From Bacillota bacterium (GTDB lineage Bacteria; Bacillota; Clostridia; Christensenellales; SZUA-584), in the NCBI GenBank assembly GCA_023396555.1, contig JAEWWC010000253.1, forward strand, positions 1 through 5,292: a stretch of DNA of 5,292 nucleotides, in the 5' to 3' direction. The position numbers and the translations under genes were made by a program. Positions within the stretch are counted from its first letter, which is position 1; the number at the start of each line of letters is the position of its first letter. Positions 1 through 5,217 of the stretch are shown here, in pieces. The notes under the pieces were generated by a model. The model ran no database searches, had not been told where the DNA came from, and worked only from the letters and a program-made list of their open reading frames with translations.

Positions 1-14
1 AGCTGAAAACCGCT

Positions 15-20
15 TATAAT
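15..20 (+). promoter_or_regulatory. Candidate -10 box upstream of the response regulator
   Basis: A perfect TATAAT lies about 30 bases upstream of the likely regulator start. The matching -35 element would fall before the first base of the window, so this cannot be confirmed. The regulator reading frame also stays open to the window edge, so an upstream gene in the same operon is possible and the match could be chance. Confidence 0.3.
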
Positions 21-35
21 CATCACATTATTAAT

Positions 36-41
36 GAGGTG
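36..41 (+). promoter_or_regulatory. Ribosome binding site that supports a TTG start at 51
   Basis: GAGGTG lies 9 bases upstream of a TTG at 51, a normal Shine-Dalgarno distance. The alternative GTG start at 39 overlaps this motif and has no purine-rich site at a proper distance. Starting at 51 gives an N-terminus of M-K-I-A-L-C-D-D, which is what receiver domains normally show. This site therefore favours 51 over 39. Confidence 0.5.
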
Positions 42-50
42 CATGAAGAA

Positions 51-779
51 TTGAAAATCGCTCTTTGCGACGATAATACGGCGGAGCTTCGGCAGATCAG
101 AACCATTGTACAGGAGTTTGTCCGCCAGAAGCAGTCTGTCTGCCCCATGAGCGTTCATGAGTTTTCCAGCGGCAGCGATCTTTTCCTGTTTACAAAGAAA
201 CATGGTGCGTTTGATCTCGTCATTTTGGACGTCATCATGCCCGGTTTGAACGGCCTGGAGCTTGCCGCAAAGCTGCGCGCACATAACGATGATTGCAGGA
301 TCATTTTTTTAACGTCATCTTCGGATTTCGCCGTGGATTCATACAAAGTGAAAGCGTTTTATTATCTGCTCAAACATTCCGCCCCTGCCGAACTCCCGGC
401 ACTTTTAGGCCGGGCTTTGGACGACATCACCAAAGAGAGTGTCTCCAGCATCGTCATTAAGGAAAAAGGCCAATGGACCCGCATTGCACTCAGTTCCATA
501 CAATACGTGGAAAGCGTCAACCATTCGGTTGTCTTTCATCTGCCCAAGAACGAAACCGCCGTCTGCTTCAGCCGGTTCAGCGGATTCCTTGAAACGCTGC
601 TAGCCGATAAACGGTTTGTACAGTGTCACCGCTCCTTCATTGTCAACATGCAGCATGTCAACGGCATAACGGGCAAGGATTTTGTTCTGGAAGACGGCTC
701 CGGCGTCCCTATTTCGCGAAATGCCTATCCCCAGATCAAAAACGAGTATCTGGATTACTTTTTCACCAAAATGAAATGA
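51..779 (+). CDS. LytTR-family response regulator (AgrA/LytR type)
   Basis: This is a cytoplasmic DNA-binding response regulator, the output half of a two-component system with the kinase that follows. Residues are numbered from the TTG start (242 aa; the GTG at 39 would add four). The receiver domain spans about residues 1-120. It has the acidic pair D7/D8, phospho-acceptor D60 in LDVIMPG, switch T88 in FLTSS and conserved lysine K108 in YYLLKH. The residue after that lysine is His rather than the usual Pro. The LytTR DNA-binding domain spans about 132-236, with the typical QYVES, FVQCHRSFIVN and VPISRNAYPQIK segments. The length is normal for AgrA/LytR regulators. The kinase gene starts 6 bases after the stop codon, so the two are almost certainly co-transcribed. 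The start is uncertain because the frame has no upstream stop before the window edge. Target genes cannot be told from the window. I found no convincing pair of LytTR direct repeats. Confidence 0.93.
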   Translation: MKIALCDDNTAELRQIRTIVQEFVRQKQSVCPMSVHEFSSGSDLFLFTKKHGAFDLVILDVIMPGLNGLELAAKLRAHNDDCRIIFLTSSSDFAVDSYKVKAFYYLLKHSAPAELPALLGRALDDITKESVSSIVIKEKGQWTRIALSSIQYVESVNHSVVFHLPKNETAVCFSRFSGFLETLLADKRFVQCHRSFIVNMQHVNGITGKDFVLEDGSGVPISRNAYPQIKNEYLDYFFTKMK

Positions 780-785
780 GTCAAA

Positions 786-2051
786 ATGATGTTGCTTGAG
801 CTTTTATTTAAAATTATCGTTCTGTCCACGATGATCGCTCTGCTGACTCCGATGAAATATTCGGTCAAGAAATCAGCCGTTATTATCATTGCGCTGCAAT
901 TATTGATCTGGATGGCGAATTATCTTTGTTACGCTTACATAAGCAAGCCCCTGATTGCCGATTTTCAATTCTTCACGATAGGCATTCCCGGCTTTTTCTG
1001 CTTTAATGCGGTGGCAAAATACAAAGGCTTCAGGGTGCTGTTTACTTTGCTCACCGTGTCCATATTCAGCATGTTTTGCGACTTTATCGCAAAGCTGAAT
1101 TTGCCCAGCGGTGTCGTGCTCCATAACATCATCAAATACGGCAGCTTTGTATTGGTAATGATCTTCATGGTGAAAGTATTCAAAAAACCTTATTTTAAAA
1201 TACTTCAAACGCTGGAACGGGGCTGGGCCCTGCTTTGCCTGATCCCTTTCTGTCTGATCAACATTATCTGTCTGCTGCAATACTACCCCACCCCTTTGAG
1301 TGAGCGCCCTGAGAATATGCCGATCGTCATTGCGGCTTTTGTTGTAACGTTCGTATTCTATGCCATATTCTACATCAATTTCGAGAACATTTCACAGCTT
1401 TTTCAATTAAAGCGGGACAGGGACGTGCTGGCAGTGCAGACTGATATGTACAAAAAGCAATATGAATCCATGACGGATAACATACAGACAATGAAGATTT
1501 ACCGTCATGATATGAAGCACCACTTAAGCGCGATAAATACGCTGCTGAGTAACGGGCCTGTTTCGGAGGCAAAAAAATATATATCCAGTCTTGACCAGAG
1601 CCTGAGCGATACAGCCGTGGACATTTACTGTGAGAATTATGTCGTCAACGTTATATTATCCTCCTACATCCAAAAGGCGCAAAATGAACAAATTGAAGTC
1701 GAATGTGAAGCCGAAATACCCGATGACATCCCCATCGACTCCATCGAGCTCGGGCTGGTATTCGCCAACGCGCTTGACAATGCCATCAACGCCTGCAGGC
1801 ACATCGAAAGCGTGAGTGCCAGAAGGATTAGCATTGCATGCAAGCCGTATTGTGAACAGATTTTTATACGGATTACCAATCCGTTTACAGGTGAAGTGAG
1901 ATTCGATGGCGAATATCCGGTATCCGAAAGCGTTGAGCATGGAGCCGGCACCCGAAGCATCGCTGCGATAGCGAAAAAGTACAGCGGCATATTCTCTTTC
2001 ACCGCACAAGCCGGGATATTTAAAACGACACTGACTCTGAAGTATTCGTAA
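786..2051 (+). CDS. AgrC-like sensor histidine kinase (GHKL ATPase, HPK10 type)
   Basis: This is an integral membrane sensor kinase, predicted to phosphorylate D60 of the upstream regulator in response to an extracellular signal. It has 421 aa. The first ~200 residues hold about six to seven hydrophobic segments, roughly 4-22, 31-51, 58-75, 84-103, 110-132, 147-165 and 178-198, with no extracellular PAS or Cache domain evident. A short helical linker (about 202-236) leads to the H-box YRHDMKHHLS with phospho-acceptor H241. This HDxKHHL pattern is typical of AgrC-like kinases. The HATPase domain follows, with the N-box FANALDNAINAC (N328, N332) and a G-box HGAGTRSI at 385-392. ATG codons occur at 786 and 789; either would work, and there is only a weak ribosome site. 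The 6-base gap suggests translational coupling to the regulator. In known Agr systems the ligand is a cyclic peptide made by AgrB/AgrD. Neither gene is present in this window, so the ligand is unknown. Confidence 0.93.
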   Translation: MMLLELLFKIIVLSTMIALLTPMKYSVKKSAVIIIALQLLIWMANYLCYAYISKPLIADFQFFTIGIPGFFCFNAVAKYKGFRVLFTLLTVSIFSMFCDFIAKLNLPSGVVLHNIIKYGSFVLVMIFMVKVFKKPYFKILQTLERGWALLCLIPFCLINIICLLQYYPTPLSERPENMPIVIAAFVVTFVFYAIFYINFENISQLFQLKRDRDVLAVQTDMYKKQYESMTDNIQTMKIYRHDMKHHLSAINTLLSNGPVSEAKKYISSLDQSLSDTAVDIYCENYVVNVILSSYIQKAQNEQIEVECEAEIPDDIPIDSIELGLVFANALDNAINACRHIESVSARRISIACKPYCEQIFIRITNPFTGEVRFDGEYPVSESVEHGAGTRSIAAIAKKYSGIFSFTAQAGIFKTTLTLKYS

Positions 2052-2065
2052 ATGATACACGTATT

Positions 2066-2088
2066 CCGGATAGCGGTACGCCGTCCGG
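2066..2088 (+). other. Imperfect hairpin after the kinase gene
   Basis: CCGGA at 2066-2070 pairs with TCCGG at 2084-2088. Inside, CGG (2074-2076) pairs with CCG (2081-2083) around a TACG tetraloop, leaving a 3-base bulge (TAG). It lies 15 bases after the kinase stop codon, where a transcript end is expected. However, the following sequence (TTAAACTGTG) has no T-tract, so it is not a standard intrinsic terminator. It may stabilise the mRNA 3' end or belong to a dispersed element. Confidence 0.35.
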
Positions 2089-2195
2089 TTAAACTGTGCT
2101 CTCCTGCTGCCTATTAAATCTTTCTGCTCGGCGCCTATATGTATCAGCGGGCCGAAGCTGACGCCCATCCCAATTAATAATTATTTGCATTAGTC

Positions 2196-2225
2196 TTGCG
2201 CCCACCCCACCGTTTCTGGTAGAAT
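2196..2225 (+). promoter_or_regulatory. Candidate extended -10 promoter for the VOC gene
   Basis: TAGAAT at 2220-2225 is preceded by TGG at 2217-2219, forming an extended -10 (TGn-TAGAAT). A poor -35, TTGCGC at 2196-2201, sits 18 bases upstream. The extended -10 could compensate for the weak -35. Transcription would begin near 2232 and give a leader of about 75 bases. Another possible -10-like TATAAA lies at 2243-2248 and has no good -35. Confidence 0.4.
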
Positions 2226-2296
2226 AAAGCATATCGGGAAGGTATAAATCACCCCCGCAAGCGGGATAATCCCAACAACCCAAATTGTATGCTTTA
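2225..2296 (+). repeat. 9-bp inverted repeat framing the VOC gene leader
   Basis: TAAAGCATA at 2225-2233 is the exact reverse complement of TATGCTTTA at 2288-2296, separated by 54 bases. The right arm abuts the AAGGAGG ribosome site (2296-2302). The enclosed sequence holds two short palindromes that share bases 2263-2265: CCCGC/GCGGG at 2254-2265 and GGGA/TCCC at 2263-2273. The left arm overlaps the last base of the candidate -10. Depending on the true start site, the repeat could be an operator or an RNA fold. I cannot assign a function. Confidence 0.45.
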
Positions 2297-2307
2297 AGGA
2301 GGCTGCT

Positions 2308-3189
2308 ATGACCAAAATCGTTCCCCATCTCTGGTACGACGACAACGCTCGGGAAGCCGCCGAGTTCTACATGAGCCTGTTCGACGGGTCGCGGCTGGTG
2401 TACCGCACCGTCATCGAGGACACCCCCTCGGGCGACGCAGAGTTCCTCAGCTTCGAGCTGGCCGGGCAGCCGTTCTATGCCATCAGCGCGGGGCCATACT
2501 TTAAGCACAACCCGTCCGTATCGCTGATGGTGGAGTGCGGCTCGGCGGACGAGGTGGACAGGCTGTATAACGCGCTCATCGAGGGCGGCGCGGCGCTGAT
2601 GCCGCTGGGCGAATACCCGTTCAGCCCGCGCTATGGCTGGGTGCAGGACCGCTTCGGCCTGACGTGGCAGCTGATACAGACGGAAGGGCCCACGCTGCAG
2701 AAGATAACGCCCAACCTGCTGTTCTCGGACGGCGTATGCGGCAAGGCTGAGGAGGCCATCAACTTTTACGCGCAGGTGTTCGGCGACTCCGGCGTGGACT
2801 TCGTCAGCCATTACGCCCCCGGCGAGGCGCAGTCGGACAAGGCCCGCGTCAACTACGCGGCGTTCCACCTGGAGGGCATGCATTTCTCCGCGATGGACCA
2901 CCACTCAGGCGGCGACTCCACGTTCAACGAGGCGTTCTCGCTGCTGGTGAACTGCGCGGATCAGGCGGAGATCGACCGGCTGTGGGACGCGCTGTCCGCC
3001 GTGCCCGAAGCGGAGCAGTGCGGCTGGATTAAGGACAAATACGGCCTGTCGTGGCAGATCTCTCTGGCCAGCATGGACGAGATGTACAAGAGCGGATCGC
3101 CCGAGGCCATGCGCCGCGTGACCGCCGCCTTTCTGCCAATGAAGAAGCTGGACGCCGACGTGCTGGAGCGGGCGTTCAGGGGCGAGTGA
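2308..3189 (+). CDS. Two-domain VOC family protein (PhnB-like, glyoxalase fold)
   Basis: This protein has 293 aa and is cytoplasmic, with no signal peptide or membrane segment. It is an internal duplication of the VOC module of the PhnB-like group, often named '3-demethylubiquinone-9 3-methyltransferase domain' in databases, a label that does not imply methyltransferase activity. Repeat 1 covers about residues 2-125 (KIVPHLWYDDNAREAAEFY ... DRFGLTWQL). Repeat 2 covers about 131-253 (KITPNLLFSDG ... DKYGLSWQI). The segments SVSLMVECGSADEVDRLYNAL and AFSLLVNCADQAEIDRLWDAL line up between the repeats. A helical tail of about 40 residues follows. VOC proteins commonly bind a metal and act as lyases, dioxygenases or resistance proteins, but the substrate of this one cannot be read from sequence. 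The start is secure: AAGGAGG at 2296-2302, 5 bases before ATG. Codons are strongly GC-rich at third positions, unlike the next gene. It appears to be a single-gene transcript ended by the terminator at 3223-3257. Confidence 0.92.
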   Translation: MTKIVPHLWYDDNAREAAEFYMSLFDGSRLVYRTVIEDTPSGDAEFLSFELAGQPFYAISAGPYFKHNPSVSLMVECGSADEVDRLYNALIEGGAALMPLGEYPFSPRYGWVQDRFGLTWQLIQTEGPTLQKITPNLLFSDGVCGKAEEAINFYAQVFGDSGVDFVSHYAPGEAQSDKARVNYAAFHLEGMHFSAMDHHSGGDSTFNEAFSLLVNCADQAEIDRLWDALSAVPEAEQCGWIKDKYGLSWQISLASMDEMYKSGSPEAMRRVTAAFLPMKKLDADVLERAFRGE

Positions 3190-3218
3190 CATGTTGTATT
3201 AGCAATTTAGAAACATGT
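3189..3218 (+). other. Stem-loop just after the VOC stop codon
   Basis: ACATGTT at 3189-3195 pairs perfectly with AACATGT at 3212-3218, leaving a 16-base AT-rich loop. It starts at the last base of the stop codon and sits 4 bases ahead of the terminator hairpin. It may assist termination or protect the mRNA end. No T-tract follows, so it is unlikely to terminate on its own. Confidence 0.4.
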
Positions 3219-3222
3219 GACA

Positions 3223-3257
3223 AAGAGGCACAGGCCTTCACTGAACCTGTGCCTTTT
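3223..3257 (+). terminator. Rho-independent terminator of the VOC gene
   Basis: AGGCACAGG (3226-3234) pairs perfectly with CCTGTGCCT (3246-3254) around an 11-base loop. The stem extends by one G-T and two A-T pairs (3223-3225 with 3255-3257). The right arm ends in TTTT at 3254-3257, after which the sequence is only moderately T-rich. The A-rich left flank and T-rich right arm make it potentially bidirectional. It isolates the VOC gene from the AT-rich island that follows. Confidence 0.8.
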
Positions 3258-3309
3258 GAATGTTGCTTTATCTTTGTTACTCCATAAAGATTTATATAAC
3301 TACTACTTG

Positions 3310-3346
3310 TTGATAACTAGCATAATATACCCTAATAAAGTATAAT
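3310..3346 (+). promoter_or_regulatory. Candidate promoter region for the Mrr-like nuclease gene
   Basis: A perfect -10 TATAAT lies at 3341-3346, about 35 bases before the ATG at 3381. No good -35 sits at 16-18 bases from it. TTGATA at 3310-3315 is a good -35 but pairs at 17 bases only with the weaker TAATAA (3333-3338). The region is very AT-rich, so -10-like matches are expected by chance. Some promoter here is likely because a terminator separates this gene from the one upstream. Confidence 0.4.
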
Positions 3347-3380
3347 TATTGTATATTCAATACGATAAGGGTGGTTTGCT

Positions 3381-4289
3381 ATGTCTCTATCATTTGAAAT
3401 AAGGAATCAAATAATACAATGTATCGGTTTATGTTTTCATTTTAAAGATAATGTAGAAGCATTCTTTTTAGCTTGCAATATTGATAGAAGACTTGTAAGG
3501 AAATATAAAGATTCTCCTAAGTTTATTTGGGCAAGAAATATATTAAATGAACTGGATACAATGGAAAACGGTCTATTATTACAACGTCGTTTAGTTACAG
3601 AGTTATGCAAATTTAGAAGTCTCCCCGATAATAATGTTCCAAATCCAGATGCGGGGTTGGATGCTCTACGAAAAATAAAGGAATTAGCTTTAGCTAATAA
3701 AATTGAAATCGAAGAAAAAAAGTCCAATTTTAAACATCGGAATCAATTAGCACAAGAAAAGCTTAGAATTACCCAAGAAAGGTCTGCTATATTATCTGAA
3801 CTAAGATTAGAATTTATATCCTCACTTAATAATGAGAATCGACAAAGTGCTGGTTATACCCTTGAAGATATTTTAGAGAGATTATTTCCTATTTTTGATT
3901 TGGAATATAGAAAGTCATATAAAACAAATACTCAACAAATTGATGGTCATTTCAAGTTTGAAGGGTTTGATTATCTGGTCGAAGCAAAGTGGCGAAAAGA
4001 TCAACCCAATGAAAACGAAATCGGAGGCTTTAAACGAAAAATCGATACAAAACTTGAAAGTACGCGAGGCTTATTTATCTCTATTAACGGCGTTAGAGAA
4101 GAGGTTATAAGGAGTTTTGAAGGGAATGGGAATAATATTATATTTCTCTCAGGAGAAGATTTTATCCATATTCTTGAAGGAAGAATTGCTTTAGATGAAG
4201 TATTGAGGAAAAAAATTGATAAGGCCGCACAAGAAGGTATTGCATACTTTCCAGTGTCCACGATGATGTCATCCTCAGATGTTGGCTAA
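3381..4289 (+). CDS. Mrr-type PD-(D/E)XK restriction endonuclease-like protein
   Basis: This 302-aa predicted nuclease is probably a DNA defence (restriction) protein acting in the cytoplasm. The C-terminal part, about residues 153-280, fits the Mrr catalytic domain. SAGYTLEDILERLF is the opening helix. QIDGHF carries the metal-binding D188. YLVEAKW carries the E201-x-K203 pair. TRGLFISING is the next core strand, and the NIIFLSGEDFIHILEG segment closes the fold. All key PD-(D/E)XK residues appear intact. The first ~105 residues look entirely helical and are not part of the nuclease fold. They are followed by a highly charged, probably coiled-coil stretch (about 106-145). The N-terminal domain may be a sensing or adaptor module, which is an inference. 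The start has GGGTGG at 3369-3374, 6 bases before ATG. Base composition and codon use are strikingly AT-rich compared with both neighbours, which suggests horizontal gain. No DNA methylase gene is adjacent, so a type IV-like or stand-alone role is more likely than classical restriction-modification. Confidence 0.85.
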   Translation: MSLSFEIRNQIIQCIGLCFHFKDNVEAFFLACNIDRRLVRKYKDSPKFIWARNILNELDTMENGLLLQRRLVTELCKFRSLPDNNVPNPDAGLDALRKIKELALANKIEIEEKKSNFKHRNQLAQEKLRITQERSAILSELRLEFISSLNNENRQSAGYTLEDILERLFPIFDLEYRKSYKTNTQQIDGHFKFEGFDYLVEAKWRKDQPNENEIGGFKRKIDTKLESTRGLFISINGVREEVIRSFEGNGNNIIFLSGEDFIHILEGRIALDEVLRKKIDKAAQEGIAYFPVSTMMSSSDVG

Positions 4290-4322
4290 AAAGACTAATC
4301 ATAAGTCCAATTAGTATTAATG

Positions 4323-4328
4323 TATAAT
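4323..4328 (+). promoter_or_regulatory. Candidate -10 box for the methyltransferase gene
   Basis: TATAAT lies 21 bases before the preferred ATG at 4350. No recognisable -35 is found 16-18 bases upstream. If it is used, transcription would start near 4335, inside the purine-rich AGAGAGA that would serve as ribosome site, which is tight. It would also exclude the earlier ATG at 4320. The methyltransferase could instead be read through from the nuclease gene, since no terminator separates them. Confidence 0.3.
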
Positions 4329-4349
4329 TTAAAAGAGAGAAAACCATTT

Positions 4350-4904
4350 ATGAACAACACTACGAGAAAGCTGGAAAACCCCGCGCGTCTCGCGGAGCTG
4401 AACCCGGAGTATACGCTGAAGCGCATCGGCCTCAAAGACGGCGACGTGCTGTGCGACATCGGTGCGGGCAGCGGCATATTCACGATACCGGCGGCGGGCA
4501 CCACCCGGGGCGCAGTGTACGCCGTCGAGCTGCGCGCGGACATGCTGGACATCATCGCCGAAAAGGCGCGCACGGCGGGACTTGGCAACGTGATACCGGT
4601 GCTGTCGGACGGCAACAGCTATGCCGTTGCTGACGACGCGGCGGACATCGCCCTCGCGGTCACCGTGCTGCACGAGATCGCAGACAAGGCTGCCTTCCTT
4701 AAAGAGGTGAAGCGGCTGCTCAAACCCGGCGGGCGCATGGCGGTCATCGAATTCCACCAGCGCGCAACACCGATGGGCCCGCCCGTCGCGCGGCGGCTCT
4801 CCACGGTGGATGTCGGCGCTGTTTTCGCAGACGCGGGCTTTGCCGCGCAAGACGCGTTCGATCTCGGCGACAACTTCTACTGCATGGTGTTCGAGGCGGA
4901 ATAG
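4350..4904 (+). CDS. Class I SAM-dependent methyltransferase (UbiE-like)
   Basis: This 184-aa cytoplasmic enzyme is predicted to transfer a methyl group from S-adenosylmethionine to a small-molecule substrate. Numbered from ATG 4350, motif I is DIGAGSG at 36-42. The acidic residue that binds the ribose is E60 in VYAVEL. The motif IV region is DIALAVTVLHEI, and LKEVKRLLKPGGRMAVIEF forms the post-motif helix and strand. The protein is short for the family but complete in the SAM-binding fold. No DPPY/NPPY or PCQ motif of DNA methylases is present. An in-frame ATG at 4320 would add ten residues (MYNLKERKPF), but these lie in AT-rich sequence. AGAGAGA at 4334-4340, 9 bases before 4350, supports the later start, though the ribosome site is weak. 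Composition switches from AT-rich to GC-rich within the first codons, so the region upstream of this gene may have been replaced by the inserted nuclease segment. The substrate is unknown. Confidence 0.88.
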   Translation: MNNTTRKLENPARLAELNPEYTLKRIGLKDGDVLCDIGAGSGIFTIPAAGTTRGAVYAVELRADMLDIIAEKARTAGLGNVIPVLSDGNSYAVADDAADIALAVTVLHEIADKAAFLKEVKRLLKPGGRMAVIEFHQRATPMGPPVARRLSTVDVGAVFADAGFAAQDAFDLGDNFYCMVFEAE

Positions 4905-4917
4905 ATTCACAAAACCG

Positions 4918-4946
4918 TTGACGGCCCGCGCGATATCCCATACAAT
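4918..4946 (+). promoter_or_regulatory. Sigma-70 type promoter of the riboswitch transcript
   Basis: TTGACG at 4918-4923 and TACAAT at 4941-4946 are separated by exactly 17 bases, each one mismatch from consensus. Transcription should start near 4953, just before the first base of the riboswitch P1 stem. The promoter begins 14 bases after the methyltransferase stop codon. It is the best promoter in the window. Confidence 0.8.
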
Positions 4947-4957
4947 AGAATCACAAA

Positions 4958-5117
4958 CGGAAGGTGCCCGCCGCGCGGCGGGAGAATAGGGAACGGGGTG
5001 AGATGCCCCGGCGAACCCATCGCCGTAGGCGGAGAGCGGCGTCCAAGTAACCACTGGGGCAACCCGGGAAGGCGGACGAGACCGTGACGACCCGCAAGCC
5101 GGAAGACCTGCCTTCCC
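4958..5117 (+). promoter_or_regulatory. Cobalamin (vitamin B12) riboswitch aptamer
   Basis: The leader shows the conserved landmarks of the cobalamin riboswitch class in the right order. GGAAGGTGCC opens at 4959. A GGGAAC segment at 4989-4994 leads into a GGTGAGATGCC hairpin (4994-5010). The B12-box-like CCACTG lies at 5051-5056. A GGG-GCAA-CCC hairpin with a GNRA loop is at 5056-5065, and GGGAAGG at 5066-5072. The diagnostic AAGCCGGAAGACCTGCC is at 5096-5112. The outer stem GGAAGG (4959-4964) pairs exactly with CCTTCC (5111-5116). In this class, binding of a cobalamin such as adenosylcobalamin in the nascent RNA normally represses downstream genes for B12 synthesis or uptake. The strong promoter just upstream and the terminator just downstream complete the unit. 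The exact cobalamin subclass was not determined. Confidence 0.93.
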
Positions 5118-5143
5118 CACATAACAGCTCAGGCGACGGTAAA

Positions 5144-5190
5144 GTCTGCAGATATTGCCCTTTTGCGGGGCGCTATTTGCAGGCTTTTTT
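5144..5190 (+). terminator. Riboswitch-controlled intrinsic terminator
   Basis: A long stem pairs 5144-5160 (GTCTGCAGATATTGCCC) with 5168-5184, including three G-T pairs and one mismatch (5155/5173), around a 7-base loop. Six T residues follow at 5185-5190. It sits between the aptamer and the ribosome site of the next gene. This is the expected position for a termination-type OFF switch: ligand-bound RNA terminates, ligand-free RNA reads through. I could not define the antiterminator pairing with confidence. Confidence 0.88.
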
Positions 5191-5217
5191 ATATTCATTA
5201 TTTAGGAGGATACAGAA

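Noticed and set aside
2052..2117. A 21-codon reading frame (ATG directly after the kinase TAA) ending in KLCSPAAY, considered as a peptide pheromone gene
   Set aside because: It has no ribosome site, is far shorter than AgrD precursors and lacks their amphipathic leader and acidic tail. It also contains the hairpin at 2066-2088. Chance is the simpler explanation.
2087..2217. Possible LytTR binding repeats (ACAGTTTAA on the minus strand at 2089-2097; ACCGTTTCT at 2209-2217)
   Set aside because: Each deviates from the family consensus at one position and neither has a second copy about 21-22 bases away, which these regulators normally need.
2089..2904. Long minus-strand reading frame opposite the VOC gene
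   Set aside because: It is a shadow of the GC-rich codons of the VOC gene, has no ribosome site and matches no recognisable domain. The + strand gene has clear repeats and motifs.
3340..4329. GTATAATT present near both ends of the AT-rich island (3340-3347 and 4322-4329), considered as a target duplication
   Set aside because: It is only 8 bases, consists of a -10-like motif expected by chance in AT-rich DNA, and does not sit at the composition borders.
3381..4904. Nuclease plus methyltransferase as a restriction-modification pair
   Set aside because: The methyltransferase has small-molecule (UbiE-like) motifs, no DNA target domain and no DPPY/NPPY or PCQ motif. Its GC-rich codons also differ strongly from the nuclease gene.
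5057..5160. GGGCAA at 5057-5062 complementary to TTGCCC at 5155-5160, considered as the antiterminator pairing
   Set aside because: The first segment is better explained as part of an aptamer hairpin with a GCAA loop (5056-5065). Six base pairs across the aptamer is weak evidence.
4329..5198. Long minus-strand reading frame opposite the methyltransferase and riboswitch
   Set aside because: It crosses a well-supported riboswitch and terminator and is rich in Arg/Ala/His as expected of the antisense of GC-rich coding DNA. No start signal or domain is seen.
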